DNA of 64,000 nucleotides, from positions 2,418,001 to 2,482,000 of the forward strand of contig NZ_CP064786.1 of NCBI RefSeq assembly GCF_017094485.1, read 5' to 3'. Positions 27,055 through 35,011 of this stretch are shown one piece after another. Under the pieces are notes generated by a model. It saw only the letters and a program-made list of their open reading frames with translations. It was not told the DNA's origin and did not search any database. The position numbers and the translations under genes were made by a program. Position 1 is the first letter of the stretch. Each line of letters starts with the position of its first letter. This DNA is from Natranaeroarchaeum sulfidigenes. Its GTDB lineage: Archaea; Halobacteriota; Halobacteria; Halobacteriales; Natronoarchaeaceae.

Positions 27055-27198
27055 CTATTCGTCGTCGGGGTCAGAAGTACGGATGACTTTCACGTCCGCG
27101 CCACGCCAGCGTTTCGGGACGTAGACGTGAGCGCCGTTGCCAGTGGCTTTCACGTCGCCGTCCACGACTTCGTGGCCGTTGATTGTGAACTGTTCCAT
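27055..27198 (-). CDS. DUF2080-type transposase-associated small protein, 47 aa
   Basis: The minus-strand frame reads M-E-Q-F-T-I-N-G-H-E-V-V-D-G-D-V ... G-A-H-V-Y-V-P-K-R-W-R-G and ends D-P-D-D-E. The G-N-G-A-H-V-Y-V-P-K-x-W core is the signature of the DUF2080 transposase-associated family, an AbrB-like small protein. Its stop codon directly abuts the tnpB ATG, so the two are one operon. A TTTATC promoter lies 28-33 nt upstream. It may regulate tnpB expression, but its role is not established. Confidence 0.85.
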   Translation of the reverse strand: MEQFTINGHEVVDGDVKATGNGAHVYVPKRWRGADVKVIRTSDPDDE

Positions 27199-27225
27199 GT
27201 ACGATGTAGATACATTGTCGGGACT

Positions 27226-27231
27226 GATAAA
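27226..27231 (-). promoter_or_regulatory. TATA box of the DUF2080-tnpB operon
   Basis: TTTATC on the minus strand, 28-33 nt before the DUF2080 ATG, predicts a leaderless transcript. The element therefore has its own promoter. Confidence 0.55.
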
Positions 27232-27290
27232 CGTGTCGGTGGGCCTGTGGGCCGGTCGTTGCAGGGTGTATGTGAGACGATGACGGCGCT

Positions 27291-27360
27291 GTATCCCCGC
27301 CCTACTGCGCTACCCGGTCGCTTCGCTCCCTGCGTTGCTCCTTGAGGACGGGGCCTTAGC
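27291..27360 (-). repeat. Solo copy of the IS1341 right-end hairpin
   Basis: CCCCGCCC (27295-27302) pairs with GGACGGGG (27346-27353) apart from one G-T wobble. The minus strand shares CCTCAAGGAGC and TAGGG(C/T)GGGG with the tnpB right end at 25815-25872, in the same orientation. No tnpB lies upstream of it, so it is a solo right end: a remnant of another insertion or a MITE-like unit. Confidence 0.6.
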
Positions 27361-27418
27361 GCCTGATTTTAGGTAAAGCGACCGGGAGTTTCTTGATGCT
27401 CTCACACCACGTCCGGAT

Positions 27419-28147
27419 ATGACCGAGTTTGATGCATGTTACTTCTGCGGTGTCGCCGTCGACGCTCCGGTTGCCGAATACGACGTGGTCCCGGCCGCGG
27501 TGGGCAACAAGCATGGACCGATCGCGTCCTTGTGTCCGTCCTGCAAGGGGAAGCTCGAAAAGGTGCTCGAGCCGACCGTCCGACGGCTTGATACGACCGA
27601 GGAAAACGCGGCGGTGACGCTCGAACCGATCACTGAAGAGGACGACGCACAGGCGGAATCGGGAGCCGACAGTCGGAGCGCCACTCCGACCCGGACAACC
27701 GAGAGTACGCCGGACGAGCGGCCCGAAAAAACGGGTGGTGATCCAGCCCCCGGAAGGGACGCGTTCGACGATGGGATCAAAGTAGAGCCAGCCGACGGGG
27801 CGCACGACGACGAACAGGCCGAGAACTCGGACGAACAATCAGGAAAGCAGTCCGCCTCCACCAATTCGACCGCGTCCGCAGATGCTGAAGTGAACACGCG
27901 CGAGACACGTGACACTGACGATGCCGATCCCGACGCTCCGGAACGGCCAGAGACGGAGACGTACAACCGGGTGGTCCGCCTGCTCCAGAATCGTGAGTTC
28001 CCGGTCGACCGCTCGGAGTTCGAGACGCTTGCGAGTTCGGCGTACGACGTCTCACCCGCGGAGTGCGAACGCGTGATCGAGTATGCGATCTATCGCGACG
28101 AACTCGATGAACACGATGGGCTACTGCAAAAACCGAACTCAGAGTAA
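27419..28147 (+). CDS. Zinc-ribbon protein with acidic linker and C-terminal helical domain
   Basis: A 242-aa haloarchaeal protein of unknown function. The N-terminal ~45 residues carry C-Y-F-C ... C-P-S-C, a zinc ribbon. A long disordered D/E/S/T/P-rich linker spans roughly 65-180. The C-terminal ~60 residues (Y-N-R-V-V-R-L-L-Q-N-R-E-F-P-V-D-R-S-E-F) are a small helical, possibly DNA-binding domain. The IS1341 element and the solo hairpin lie immediately upstream, so its native promoter may have been displaced. Confidence 0.75.
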   Translation: MTEFDACYFCGVAVDAPVAEYDVVPAAVGNKHGPIASLCPSCKGKLEKVLEPTVRRLDTTEENAAVTLEPITEEDDAQAESGADSRSATPTRTTESTPDERPEKTGGDPAPGRDAFDDGIKVEPADGAHDDEQAENSDEQSGKQSASTNSTASADAEVNTRETRDTDDADPDAPERPETETYNRVVRLLQNREFPVDRSEFETLASSAYDVSPAECERVIEYAIYRDELDEHDGLLQKPNSE

Positions 28148-28150
28148 CAG

Positions 28151-28735
28151 TCACGCGATGTCCCGGTCGATCCGCTCCGGCGCACGCCAGTCGGTCGTCC
28201 GCTCGAGAAAGTCGACGACGATCCGACCGGTCGCGCCCCAGACGGTGTAGCCGTCGACGTGGAAGTAGTGGATCACGATCTCGCCGTAGTGGGGGTGATC
28301 ACGCGCTTCGAACTCGTAATTGTCCGGGTCGAGGAGCCCTGAGACTGGTAGCACCACGATCTCGGCGACCTCCGATTCGTCAGGGACGTACTGACGGTCG
28401 GGGACGCGTGCGACGACCGGCGTGACCGCGTACTCGGTGATTGTCCGGATATCATCGAGACGGCCGACGATTCCCGCGTCTGCCGGGTCAAGGGCAATCT
28501 CCTCGTTTGCCTCCCGGAGTGCAGTCTCGTGGCTGTCGGCGTCCCTCGGTTCGCGTCCGCCGCCGGGAAAGCTCATCTGACCGGGATGCTCGCCGAGATG
28601 GTCGGCGCGTTTCGTAAACAGGAGATGGCTCTCGCCGTCCCGATCGATCACCGGGACGAGGACCGCGGCATCGTGGCGCTCGTCGGTGATCGCGCGGGGG
28701 TCGTACGCCGCGACCCGTTCCAGATCGAGATCCAT
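28151..28735 (-). CDS. NUDIX hydrolase, CoA-pyrophosphatase-like
   Basis: A 194-aa protein. The NUDIX box G-x5-E-x7-R-E-x2-E-E is readable from G-G-G-R-E-P-R-D-A-D-S-H-E-T-A-L-R-E-A-N-E. Upstream G-Q-M-S-F-P-G-G is the CoA-diphosphatase signature (L-L-T-x-R-S-like region plus S-F-P-G-G). The likely substrate is CoA or a related nucleotide pyrophosphate. Two in-frame ATGs occur; M-D-L-D-L-E at 28735 is preferred as more family-like. It converges tail to tail with the zinc-ribbon gene. Confidence 0.85.
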   Translation of the reverse strand: MDLDLERVAAYDPRAITDERHDAAVLVPVIDRDGESHLLFTKRADHLGEHPGQMSFPGGGREPRDADSHETALREANEEIALDPADAGIVGRLDDIRTITEYAVTPVVARVPDRQYVPDESEVAEIVVLPVSGLLDPDNYEFEARDHPHYGEIVIHYFHVDGYTVWGATGRIVVDFLERTTDWRAPERIDRDIA

Positions 28736-28790
28736 CGGTCGGTACACCCTGCTACGACCTCCGGATGTATAGCGTTTCAGAATCCGATCG

Positions 28791-29264
28791 CTACTCGCCC
28801 GTCGGTGCGTGCTCGTCGAGTCGTCCCCGAATCTCGCCGAGATCGACAGGGGCCCACGCCTCGATGTCGTAACTGACGTCGATCAGCGTCTCGATGCGCT
28901 CCGCATCGCTGGCCTCGATCGCGGCATCGGCATCAGATCGGAGCCGTTCTGCGGCGACGGTTCCGAGGTCGTCACGATCCGGAGACCGATCCGGAACGTC
29001 CATGATGTGAGGCAGATCCTCCGCGTGCTCGGGGAGCGTCGGAAACGCGGCGGGTCCGGCAACGAGCAAGGAGGGATCTGCGGTCTCGTAGCGGATCAGG
29101 TAGTATTCGTCGAGAGCCCGCTGGATCGCGGCGTCGATCGCATCGTCATCAGGTGTGGCCCCGCGTCGTGCGCCGAGTTCGACGAGTGCCTGTACCAGTT
29201 CGGCGCGTGTCAGCCCGTCGAAGAGGTCGACGACGCCCGCGAGGTCGTCGAGTGTTGCGGTCAT
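28791..29264 (-). CDS. Haloarchaeal protein of unknown function (DUF7109-like)
   Basis: A 157-aa, acidic, mostly helical protein with G-L-T-R-A-E-L-V-Q-A-L-V-E-L-G near residue 20 and a central D-E-Y-Y-L-I-R-Y segment. From memory it matches a haloarchaea-specific family (DUF7109). ATG 29264 is preferred because TTTATA on this strand at 29285-29290 gives about 21-26 nt spacing, while the upstream ATG at 29285 overlaps the TATA box. No function can be read from the sequence. Confidence 0.6.
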   Translation of the reverse strand: MTATLDDLAGVVDLFDGLTRAELVQALVELGARRGATPDDDAIDAAIQRALDEYYLIRYETADPSLLVAGPAAFPTLPEHAEDLPHIMDVPDRSPDRDDLGTVAAERLRSDADAAIEASDAERIETLIDVSYDIEAWAPVDLGEIRGRLDEHAPTGE

Positions 29265-29333
29265 AGTCGATGACCTGTCCCCCATATAAATAGTCGTTTC
29301 CGTGCGTTCGCAAACGTTCCGGTGCCGACAGCG

Positions 29334-30446
29334 TCAGTCCTCGCCCGACGTCAGGGATGGACCGTCGAGTGCGCGGACGGCCGCACGTTCGAGGTCGGCG
29401 GGCGACAGCGAGACATCCTTCCAGGCGGGCAGCCGCTCATCTTCCCCTGGTGGCGTCACGGCGGCGCCATAGGCCTCGACCTGTTCGCGCTCTGCCGGGG
29501 CGTCGAACTCCAACCCGTTCATCGAGGCGTCGAGCGCGTACTGCTTTACCAGTCGGTTGGCCGTCCGCCGGTACGCGGATGGGAGCGACCCGTACTCCAC
29601 ATCGAGACCGTGATCGTCGAGCACGCGAAACAGCGCATTGCCGACGTGGTCGGCCATGTCGGCGAGCCCGGTCTCGCCACCGACCGCCCGATGGTCGTGC
29701 TCGTGGAAGCCGAGATCGACCTGTGCAGTGCCCTCGAACCCACAGTAATCAAAGGCTTCTCCGAGCGTGCCAATCTCCAGCCCCCAGCTCGGCTGTGCCC
29801 GGATCGACCGTGCGAGCTCCGCCGTCATGGCGAACTCGCCAGCCAGCGCGTATCGGAAGCTATCGAGATAGCGTAATACTGGGGCCTGATGTCGATCACT
29901 GAGGACCCGGATGAGCGGCGCGACAAACAGGCGAAACAGCCGCCCGTACAGGCGCTCGTCCTCGATTCTGGCGTAGTAGCCCTTCGAGAACGAGTACTCG
30001 TGAGCTAGCGGCGCGAGCAGACGTGGCACGTGTGCTGCGGAGTAGGTCGTCGCGTCGGCGTCGTGGACGGTGATATACTCGTGGTCCGGTGCGGCCACGC
30101 CCAGCGCCAGCCACACGTCACGCCCTTTTCCGCGGTCGGTCGGGACGCCGCTCCGTGCGAGCAACGATTCGACCGGTTCGCTGTTGCACCAGAGCAGTTC
30201 GGTGTCGACGTCAAAGCCGTCGAGCCACTCCCGAAACGAGTCGACACGGTCTGGTGGTGCTCTGAGCGGCACCACGACCGTCGCCGGATCGACCCTCGCC
30301 AGTGTCGAGAGGACTCGTTCCGCCGCGGGTACACCGTACTCGCGGTGGGTCATCGGAACGACGACAGCGGTGCTGTCCGTCGGGGCCGACGGAACGGGGT
30401 TGGTGAAGTCGTGCACCGTGGCGATCCGCTCCTGAACGTACTCCAT
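29334..30446 (-). CDS. Glycosyltransferase, glucosyl-3-phosphoglycerate synthase-like (GT81)
   Basis: A 370-aa cytosolic GT-A glycosyltransferase without transmembrane helices. Features are R-G-K-G-R-D-V-W-L-A-L-G, the metal motif H-D-A-D (Y-I-T-V-H-D-A-D-A), F-R-Y-A-L-A-G-E-F-A-M, W-G-L-E-I-G-T-L-G-E and the final H-E-H-D-H. This arrangement is that of GpgS/MpgS enzymes making glucosyl- or mannosyl-3-phosphoglycerate, compatible-solute precursors. The exact sugar and acceptor cannot be told. The longer frame upstream runs through the promoter of the divergent HVO_0758-like gene and is discarded. Confidence 0.8.
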   Translation of the reverse strand: MEYVQERIATVHDFTNPVPSAPTDSTAVVVPMTHREYGVPAAERVLSTLARVDPATVVVPLRAPPDRVDSFREWLDGFDVDTELLWCNSEPVESLLARSGVPTDRGKGRDVWLALGVAAPDHEYITVHDADATTYSAAHVPRLLAPLAHEYSFSKGYYARIEDERLYGRLFRLFVAPLIRVLSDRHQAPVLRYLDSFRYALAGEFAMTAELARSIRAQPSWGLEIGTLGEAFDYCGFEGTAQVDLGFHEHDHRAVGGETGLADMADHVGNALFRVLDDHGLDVEYGSLPSAYRRTANRLVKQYALDASMNGLEFDAPAEREQVEAYGAAVTPPGEDERLPAWKDVSLSPADLERAAVRALDGPSLTSGED

Positions 30447-30564
30447 CGTGACGTAGTTGGTCCGCACGGTCAAAACCTCGGCGCTTCCGGTCGTCGTTTC
30501 CGGACCGACCGTTCCATCGGAGTGGCCCCAGTACTTTTGCCGGTTGGTTGTATCTACATATAGT

Positions 30565-30735
30565 ATGAAATCAGTCCGCAAGGCGTTACGAGACGGAACC
30601 CTGGAGAAAGATACGTACGAGCGAATCGTCTGTGGGGACTGTGAGGAGAACCTCAAAACGGAGAACGATCCCGATCAGATCGGCTCCGTTCGCGTCTGTC
30701 CGGACTGTGGTGGCCGATGGAAAGAGCTTCGATAG
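30565..30735 (+). CDS. HVO_0758-family zinc-finger micro-protein, 56 aa
   Basis: The sequence begins M-K-S-V-R-K-A-L-R-D-G-T-L-E-K-D-T-Y-E-R and carries C-G-D-C ... C-P-D-C-G, ending W-K-E-L-R. It closely matches, from memory, Haloferax HVO_0758, a studied two-zinc-knuckle micro-protein whose structure was solved and whose loss affects swarming and biofilm formation. The longer open frame upstream is not used. Its stop codon directly abuts that of the convergent aldo/keto reductase (30735/30736). Confidence 0.88.
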   Translation: MKSVRKALRDGTLEKDTYERIVCGDCEENLKTENDPDQIGSVRVCPDCGGRWKELR

Positions 30736-31824
30736 TCACTCGAAGACCCCGTCGAACGCCTCGGCCCCGAGCGGATCGTACTCGCCAGCGGCGAGGTTCT
30801 CCTCGACGTGTCCAGCGGAACTCGCTCCCACGAGCGAGGATGTCACGCCGGGGGCACTTCGGGCGAAGTTGATCGCACGCTGGGCCGCTGTTTCACCCTC
30901 TAAGCGGGCCGCGACCGCGGCCGGGAGCTCCCGTGCTAAGTCCCCCTGTGCGATACTCGCGCTCGTAAAGACGTCCAGTCCGGCCTCGTGGGCGAACCAG
31001 AGAGCACTTTGGGAACCGTCCTGTGAGTCGTGGGCCTCGACGGTGAACGCGTCGGCCATCACCACGTTGAACGGGAGCTGAATCGCACGGAGATGCGTCG
31101 CCGCGTTGCCGACCGTCGCTGCGGCCGACCGTGCCCGTGAGATCACCTCGGGCAACGACAGGTAGCGGTCGTGGTCGGCCTGCACCCGAAAACACTCCCA
31201 CGACGCGACGCCGTAGTGGGCGATATCACCCGCCGCGGCGCGTTCTTCTAGCCGTTCGAAGGCGGCTTCTAGCTGATCGTAGACGGCCCCCCTCGATCGC
31301 TCCGACAGCTGTGTTTCTGGGTTGTGGACGTAGTACAGGTCGATCGTCTCGACGTCTAGATTCGACAGTGATCGATCTAGCTGGTCGTCAAGGAAGTCGG
31401 GATGGAGAGAGTGGTGCCCGCCAACCAGCGAGTCTCGTGGGACGATATCGGTCCCGACGTACTCGTCGAGGACGTACTGGCTGGGATCCTCGGGCCGATC
31501 CTCGTCAAAAGGGATAAAGCCGCCTTTCGTCGCGACGACGACCTCATCGCGGCCCACGTCGGCGTCCGCAAGCGCCCGGCCAACCACACGCTCGCTCCGC
31601 TGGCAGCGGTAGTTGATCGCCGTATCGACGACGTTGATTCCACCTTCTAGCGCCGCCCGGATCGCCTCGTAGTACCCCTCGTCGACGACGTCGGTTGGCT
31701 CCCCGAGGTAGGTTCCGATCCCGATCGACGACACGAGCTCATCGCCGTAGCGCCGGAAGTACGTCCGGCCAAAGTCCTCGTGAAACCGGTCTCGGTAGGA
31801 CCACGTGCCAGTACTGGTTGCCAT
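30736..31824 (-). CDS. Aldo/keto reductase
   Basis: A 362-aa AKR-superfamily protein with a longer N-terminus than the family norm. Catalytic elements are N-V-V-D-T-A-I-N-Y (Asp, Tyr), V-A-T-K-G-G-F (Lys) and Y-Y-V-H-N-P (His). A C-terminal cofactor segment, N-F-A-R-S-A-P-G-V-T-S-S-L-V-G, is present. It is a second AKR in the window, only distantly like the one at 5.5 kb. Substrate unknown. Confidence 0.86.
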   Translation of the reverse strand: MATSTGTWSYRDRFHEDFGRTYFRRYGDELVSSIGIGTYLGEPTDVVDEGYYEAIRAALEGGINVVDTAINYRCQRSERVVGRALADADVGRDEVVVATKGGFIPFDEDRPEDPSQYVLDEYVGTDIVPRDSLVGGHHSLHPDFLDDQLDRSLSNLDVETIDLYYVHNPETQLSERSRGAVYDQLEAAFERLEERAAAGDIAHYGVASWECFRVQADHDRYLSLPEVISRARSAAATVGNAATHLRAIQLPFNVVMADAFTVEAHDSQDGSQSALWFAHEAGLDVFTSASIAQGDLARELPAAVAARLEGETAAQRAINFARSAPGVTSSLVGASSAGHVEENLAAGEYDPLGAEAFDGVFE

Positions 31825-31857
31825 AGAGGACGTTCGGGCTTCGGACCGAAAAAGGCG

Positions 31858-33015
31858 CTAGATGTCGCCTGCCAGTGCATTGAACAGACGATCGGTGAAC
31901 TGCTCTTCCGTGAGGCCATCCGATGGGCCGATCCCCTCCATGTGGGCAATCGAGATCTGTCCACCTCCCATGCGTGCATGCCCGCCAGCGCTCGCCATCG
32001 GGATATCCTCGGTGACTGCCGAGAGTACATCACCCATATGAACGCGGTCGTCGCGAGAGCGTCCCGACAGGCTGAGCTCGCCCTCCCGCCTGCCGTAGAC
32101 GACGACTGCCGTCACGCCCTCTAGCGTGAGCAGTTCATCCGCCGCCTGGGGGATCGCATCGACGTTCGACACCTCGCCTACGTCCGCGACGGCGAACGAG
32201 CCGTCGACCCGCCGTTCCCGGATCGCCCGTGCCTTGATATCCAGCGTCTCCGCGCTCACCTCCGGGTTGGCGATCCGGTCGAGTGCGTCCTCGTCGATGC
32301 CGGGGTACAGGAACGATGCCGCCTGAAACTCCGCCGAAGAACAGCCTTTGGTGAGATGGTTCGTGTCCGACTGGATACCATACAGTAGTCCGGTCGACAC
32401 TTCCCAGGGAATCGGGAGATCGATATCCTCCTCGTCGGCTGCCGGTCGCGCGTCGATCGCCTCGAGATACTCGGCCAGAATCGTCGCGCAGGCCCCGTAG
32501 TTCGTCCGGGCATCGGTGAACGACTCGGCCTCGCCGCCGCCGGGATGGTGGTCGATCAGCGCGTCAGGCGAGAGCCCCTCCGCGCCCGAAAACCCGCGCG
32601 GGCGGTTGTGATCGACGAGTACGAGTCCGTCTCCGTCTACATCAGCCGCAGAGTCAATCCGTATCATCTCGACGTCGAGGACCGTCCGAAACGCCCGGTT
32701 CTCCTGATGTCTGATCTGCCCTGCAAACAACAATCGTGTGTCGGTGTCGACAGTATCAGCGAGAAACGAGACCGCCAGTGCGGCGGACATCGCATCCGGA
32801 TCCGGATTCGGGTGCATCAGCACGTCGACAGTATCGTACTGGCTCAGTAATCGCTGGAACCGGAGACCGGGCGTCCGGCGAAGCCAGCGGATCGTCAGCC
32901 AGAGCGCGCCAAGCAATGCCACTACGATGGCACCGCCAACAAGAAGCGTCCCGTCGATGTCGACGGCGCGGAGTGCGTCGTCGACGACCCCACGACTGAC
33001 GACAGCGTACCGCAT
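31858..33015 (-). CDS. DHH-family phosphoesterase, membrane-anchored
   Basis: A 385-aa protein. An N-terminal transmembrane helix (about 22-43) is followed by a DHH core: H-P-N-P-D-P-D-A (68-75), V-D-H-N-R-P, D-H-H-P-G-G-G and S-D-T-N-H-L. The DHHA1 substrate motif is G-G-H-A-R-M-G-G-G-Q. Relatives include NrnA-type nanoRNases and cyclic-di-nucleotide phosphodiesterases. The missing GGDEF/PAS part separates it from GdpP. It probably hydrolyses short oligonucleotides or cyclic dinucleotides at the membrane. Confidence 0.85.
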   Translation of the reverse strand: MRYAVVSRGVVDDALRAVDIDGTLLVGGAIVVALLGALWLTIRWLRRTPGLRFQRLLSQYDTVDVLMHPNPDPDAMSAALAVSFLADTVDTDTRLLFAGQIRHQENRAFRTVLDVEMIRIDSAADVDGDGLVLVDHNRPRGFSGAEGLSPDALIDHHPGGGEAESFTDARTNYGACATILAEYLEAIDARPAADEEDIDLPIPWEVSTGLLYGIQSDTNHLTKGCSSAEFQAASFLYPGIDEDALDRIANPEVSAETLDIKARAIRERRVDGSFAVADVGEVSNVDAIPQAADELLTLEGVTAVVVYGRREGELSLSGRSRDDRVHMGDVLSAVTEDIPMASAGGHARMGGGQISIAHMEGIGPSDGLTEEQFTDRLFNALAGDI

Positions 33016-33111
33016 ACTCGTTGTGAGACCCCCACCGGCTATGAAACTTCGCCAAAGCGTATATGTACGGGGACGTTTCAGGTGGCGAGTCCAGCGGCGC
33101 TCCAGCCCGGA

Positions 33112-33999
33112 TCAGTCCGACTGATACGCCTCGATCGCAGCACGATATCCCTCACGATAGGTCGGGTACGCGAACTCGTACCCGGACGAGCGAAGGAGTT
33201 CGTTCGAGCACCGCTTGCTGGTCAGAATACGTCGCCGCGCGGCCTCGGACAGTCCAGGATCGTCGAGTCGCTCCGCTTTCGTCCGTTTTGGCGGTTCGTC
33301 TCGTCCACACTCGGCAGCCAGCCAGTCCGCAAACTCCCACTTCGAGACCGGTTCGTCGTCAACGACGACGAATGTGTCTGCAGCCGGGCGCGTTCGGAGA
33401 ATGTGTGCGACAGCTCCGGCAGCGTCCTCACGATGGACCATGTTCAGATATCCCTCCGTCACTGGCCCCTCGATGTACCGGTTAAGCCGGTATCGCTCCG
33501 GACCGTACAGGCCGGCATACCGCGCCACCGTTCCGTCGATACCGTACTCGGCCGCGACCTCCGTCGCGATACGCTCGGCCTCCGCGAGCACCCGCGTCTT
33601 CTCAGTGGTCGGATCCAGCGGCGTCGTTTCATCCACCCAGTCGCCGCCGTGGTCCCCATAGACACCGGTACTGGACGTGTAGATCAGCCTGTCCGGCGGG
33701 TTTTCGCGCGTCCCGAAGGACTCTATCGCCCGGTGCAGTCCATCGACGTAGATCTGACGGGCGGCGGCCGCTCCTCGGCCACCGGAACTCGCCGCGAAGA
33801 CGATGGCGTCGACATCGGGAACCACACTCAGTTCGTCAGCGTCGGTGATATCCGCCTGTACGGCGTCGACCCCCGCCGCTTCGATCGCCTCGATACCCTC
33901 GTCGGAGCGCCTGACACCGACGGCCTCGTGGCCTGACGCACTCAACTGTCGACCGAGTTCGATCCCGACGTAGCCACATCCGAGAATCCCAACGCGCAT
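33112..33999 (-). CDS. NAD-dependent epimerase/dehydratase-family protein
   Basis: A 295-aa extended SDR (YeeZ/YbjT-like). The nucleotide-binding motif is G-I-L-G-C-G-Y-V-G at the start. The usual catalytic Y-x3-K of epimerases is not clear after T-S-S-T-G-V-Y-G, so it may be an atypical reductase. Start 33999 begins M-R-V-G-I-L-G; the further upstream codons are unnecessary. Substrate unknown. Confidence 0.82.
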   Translation of the reverse strand: MRVGILGCGYVGIELGRQLSASGHEAVGVRRSDEGIEAIEAAGVDAVQADITDADELSVVPDVDAIVFAASSGGRGAAAARQIYVDGLHRAIESFGTRENPPDRLIYTSSTGVYGDHGGDWVDETTPLDPTTEKTRVLAEAERIATEVAAEYGIDGTVARYAGLYGPERYRLNRYIEGPVTEGYLNMVHREDAAGAVAHILRTRPAADTFVVVDDEPVSKWEFADWLAAECGRDEPPKRTKAERLDDPGLSEAARRRILTSKRCSNELLRSSGYEFAYPTYREGYRAAIEAYQSD

Positions 34000-34064
34000 A
34001 CCCGTCGTTCGCACGCTGGCGTGTTAACTCCGTATATCGACACAAGTGTTGCAGCGGCCCAACC

Positions 34065-34493
34065 TCAATACTGTCGGTCAGCGATCGCGTACTCGATGGC
34101 GACGAACTCCGCCAGATCCATCGCCGCACGCCGTTCGAGCTTCTGCTGGATCTCCTTTGCCGAGAGATCGAGTCTTACCTCGCTCGCCAGCGCGTCGACG
34201 TCCAGCACGGCCATCGACATGCCGAGCAGCAGATGCTCACACGCCATCGTCTCGATGGTTTCGGCGTCTGGATACTCCTCGCCGAGTGCGAGGATCGCCG
34301 CCGCGTCCGAAAGCGAGAGCGGCGGGGACTCCCCATCTGCAATCGCTGAAACCGTCCCAACATCGACGTCCGATTCAGCAGCGACGGTCTCGGGACCGTG
34401 CCCATCGATCACGGCCCGGAGCTCCTCGTCGTACTCTGCCCGTAGCCCGTCGACCGAGAGGCCATCTACGTCCACGCGCTGATCCTGAAGCAT
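34065..34493 (-). CDS. DUF5791-family haloarchaeal protein
   Basis: A 142-aa helical, acidic protein with a pattern I remember for DUF5791: G-L-R-A-E-Y-D-E-E-L-R-A-V-I, L-S-L-S-D-A-A-A-I-L-A-L, H-L-L-L-G-M-S-M-A-V-L-D-V-D and M-D-L-A-E-F-V-A-I. The second half reads like a helix-turn-helix, so a regulatory role is possible but unproven. A more upstream ATG (34520) adds nine residues; the conserved part begins at M-L-Q-D-Q. Confidence 0.65.
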   Translation of the reverse strand: MLQDQRVDVDGLSVDGLRAEYDEELRAVIDGHGPETVAAESDVDVGTVSAIADGESPPLSLSDAAAILALGEEYPDAETIETMACEHLLLGMSMAVLDVDALASEVRLDLSAKEIQQKLERRAAMDLAEFVAIEYAIADRQY

Positions 34494-34541
34494 ACCGAAC
34501 TCGTGCGGCGCGGCGTACATAGCGGTTGTCCCTTGTCCCGA

Positions 34542-34970
34542 TCAGGTGCCGACAAGCGTCGCCTCGAGACCCCGCCACCGGACCGGTCGAATACGGATCG
34601 TGTCCACGTCGGTACGCCACTCGCGTTGCCGGCTTCGCGCCGTGTCGATCGCACGCTCGAATCCATCCACCGTCTCGAACAGGTGATCCGGCCGTGCACC
34701 GCGCAGTAGCTCCCAGAGGAGCGTTCCATGGCACACGGGCGTAACGATGTCGGCGAAGCACTCGTTCGTTACCGTGCCGTCTCGTCTGAGCGCCACCCCG
34801 TCGGGACCGATTCTGATCGCATCAGCGGACAGCGCGTACGTTCCCGCCGACACTTGCGGGCTCGTGGCGACCACGTCGACAGCAGCAGCGACGCCGCCCA
34901 CGCTCGCACCTGAACCTCCGCTCACCTGTGTTGCTGTGTCGCGCCCGAGAGTATCCATGAGTTCGACCAT
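34542..34970 (-). CDS. Accessory protein of the TadA/TadC-type operon (DUF7311-like)
   Basis: A 142-aa protein encoded last in the operon after the TadC-like membrane gene. It starts M-V-E-L-M-D-T-L and contains G-T-Y-A-L-S-A-D-A-I and L-L-W-E-L-L-R-G-A-R-P. No catalytic motif or membrane helix is evident. From memory a haloarchaeal family, DUF7311, occupies this position next to pilus ATPases. GGAGG stands a few bases before the ATG, a clear Shine-Dalgarno site that fits an internal operon gene. Confidence 0.6.
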   Translation of the reverse strand: MVELMDTLGRDTATQVSGGSGASVGGVAAAVDVVATSPQVSAGTYALSADAIRIGPDGVALRRDGTVTNECFADIVTPVCHGTLLWELLRGARPDHLFETVDGFERAIDTARSRQREWRTDVDTIRIRPVRWRGLEATLVGT

Positions 34971-35011
34971 ACCTCCTGTCGCCGCCCGTTCGTGTATAAA
35001 CTCGTGGACGC

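Larger units (their letters stand above)
25812..27198 (-). mobile_element. IS1341-type (IS200/IS605 superfamily) element without tnpA
   Basis: It contains tnpB and an upstream DUF2080-like gene on the minus strand and ends in a hairpin just after the tnpB stop. No Y1 transposase (tnpA) is present, so the element is of the non-autonomous IS1341 kind. The right end lies immediately after the stop codon of the histidine kinase. The left boundary is not obvious; it may reach the promoter at about 27231 or further. Exact ends are inferred. Confidence 0.8.
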
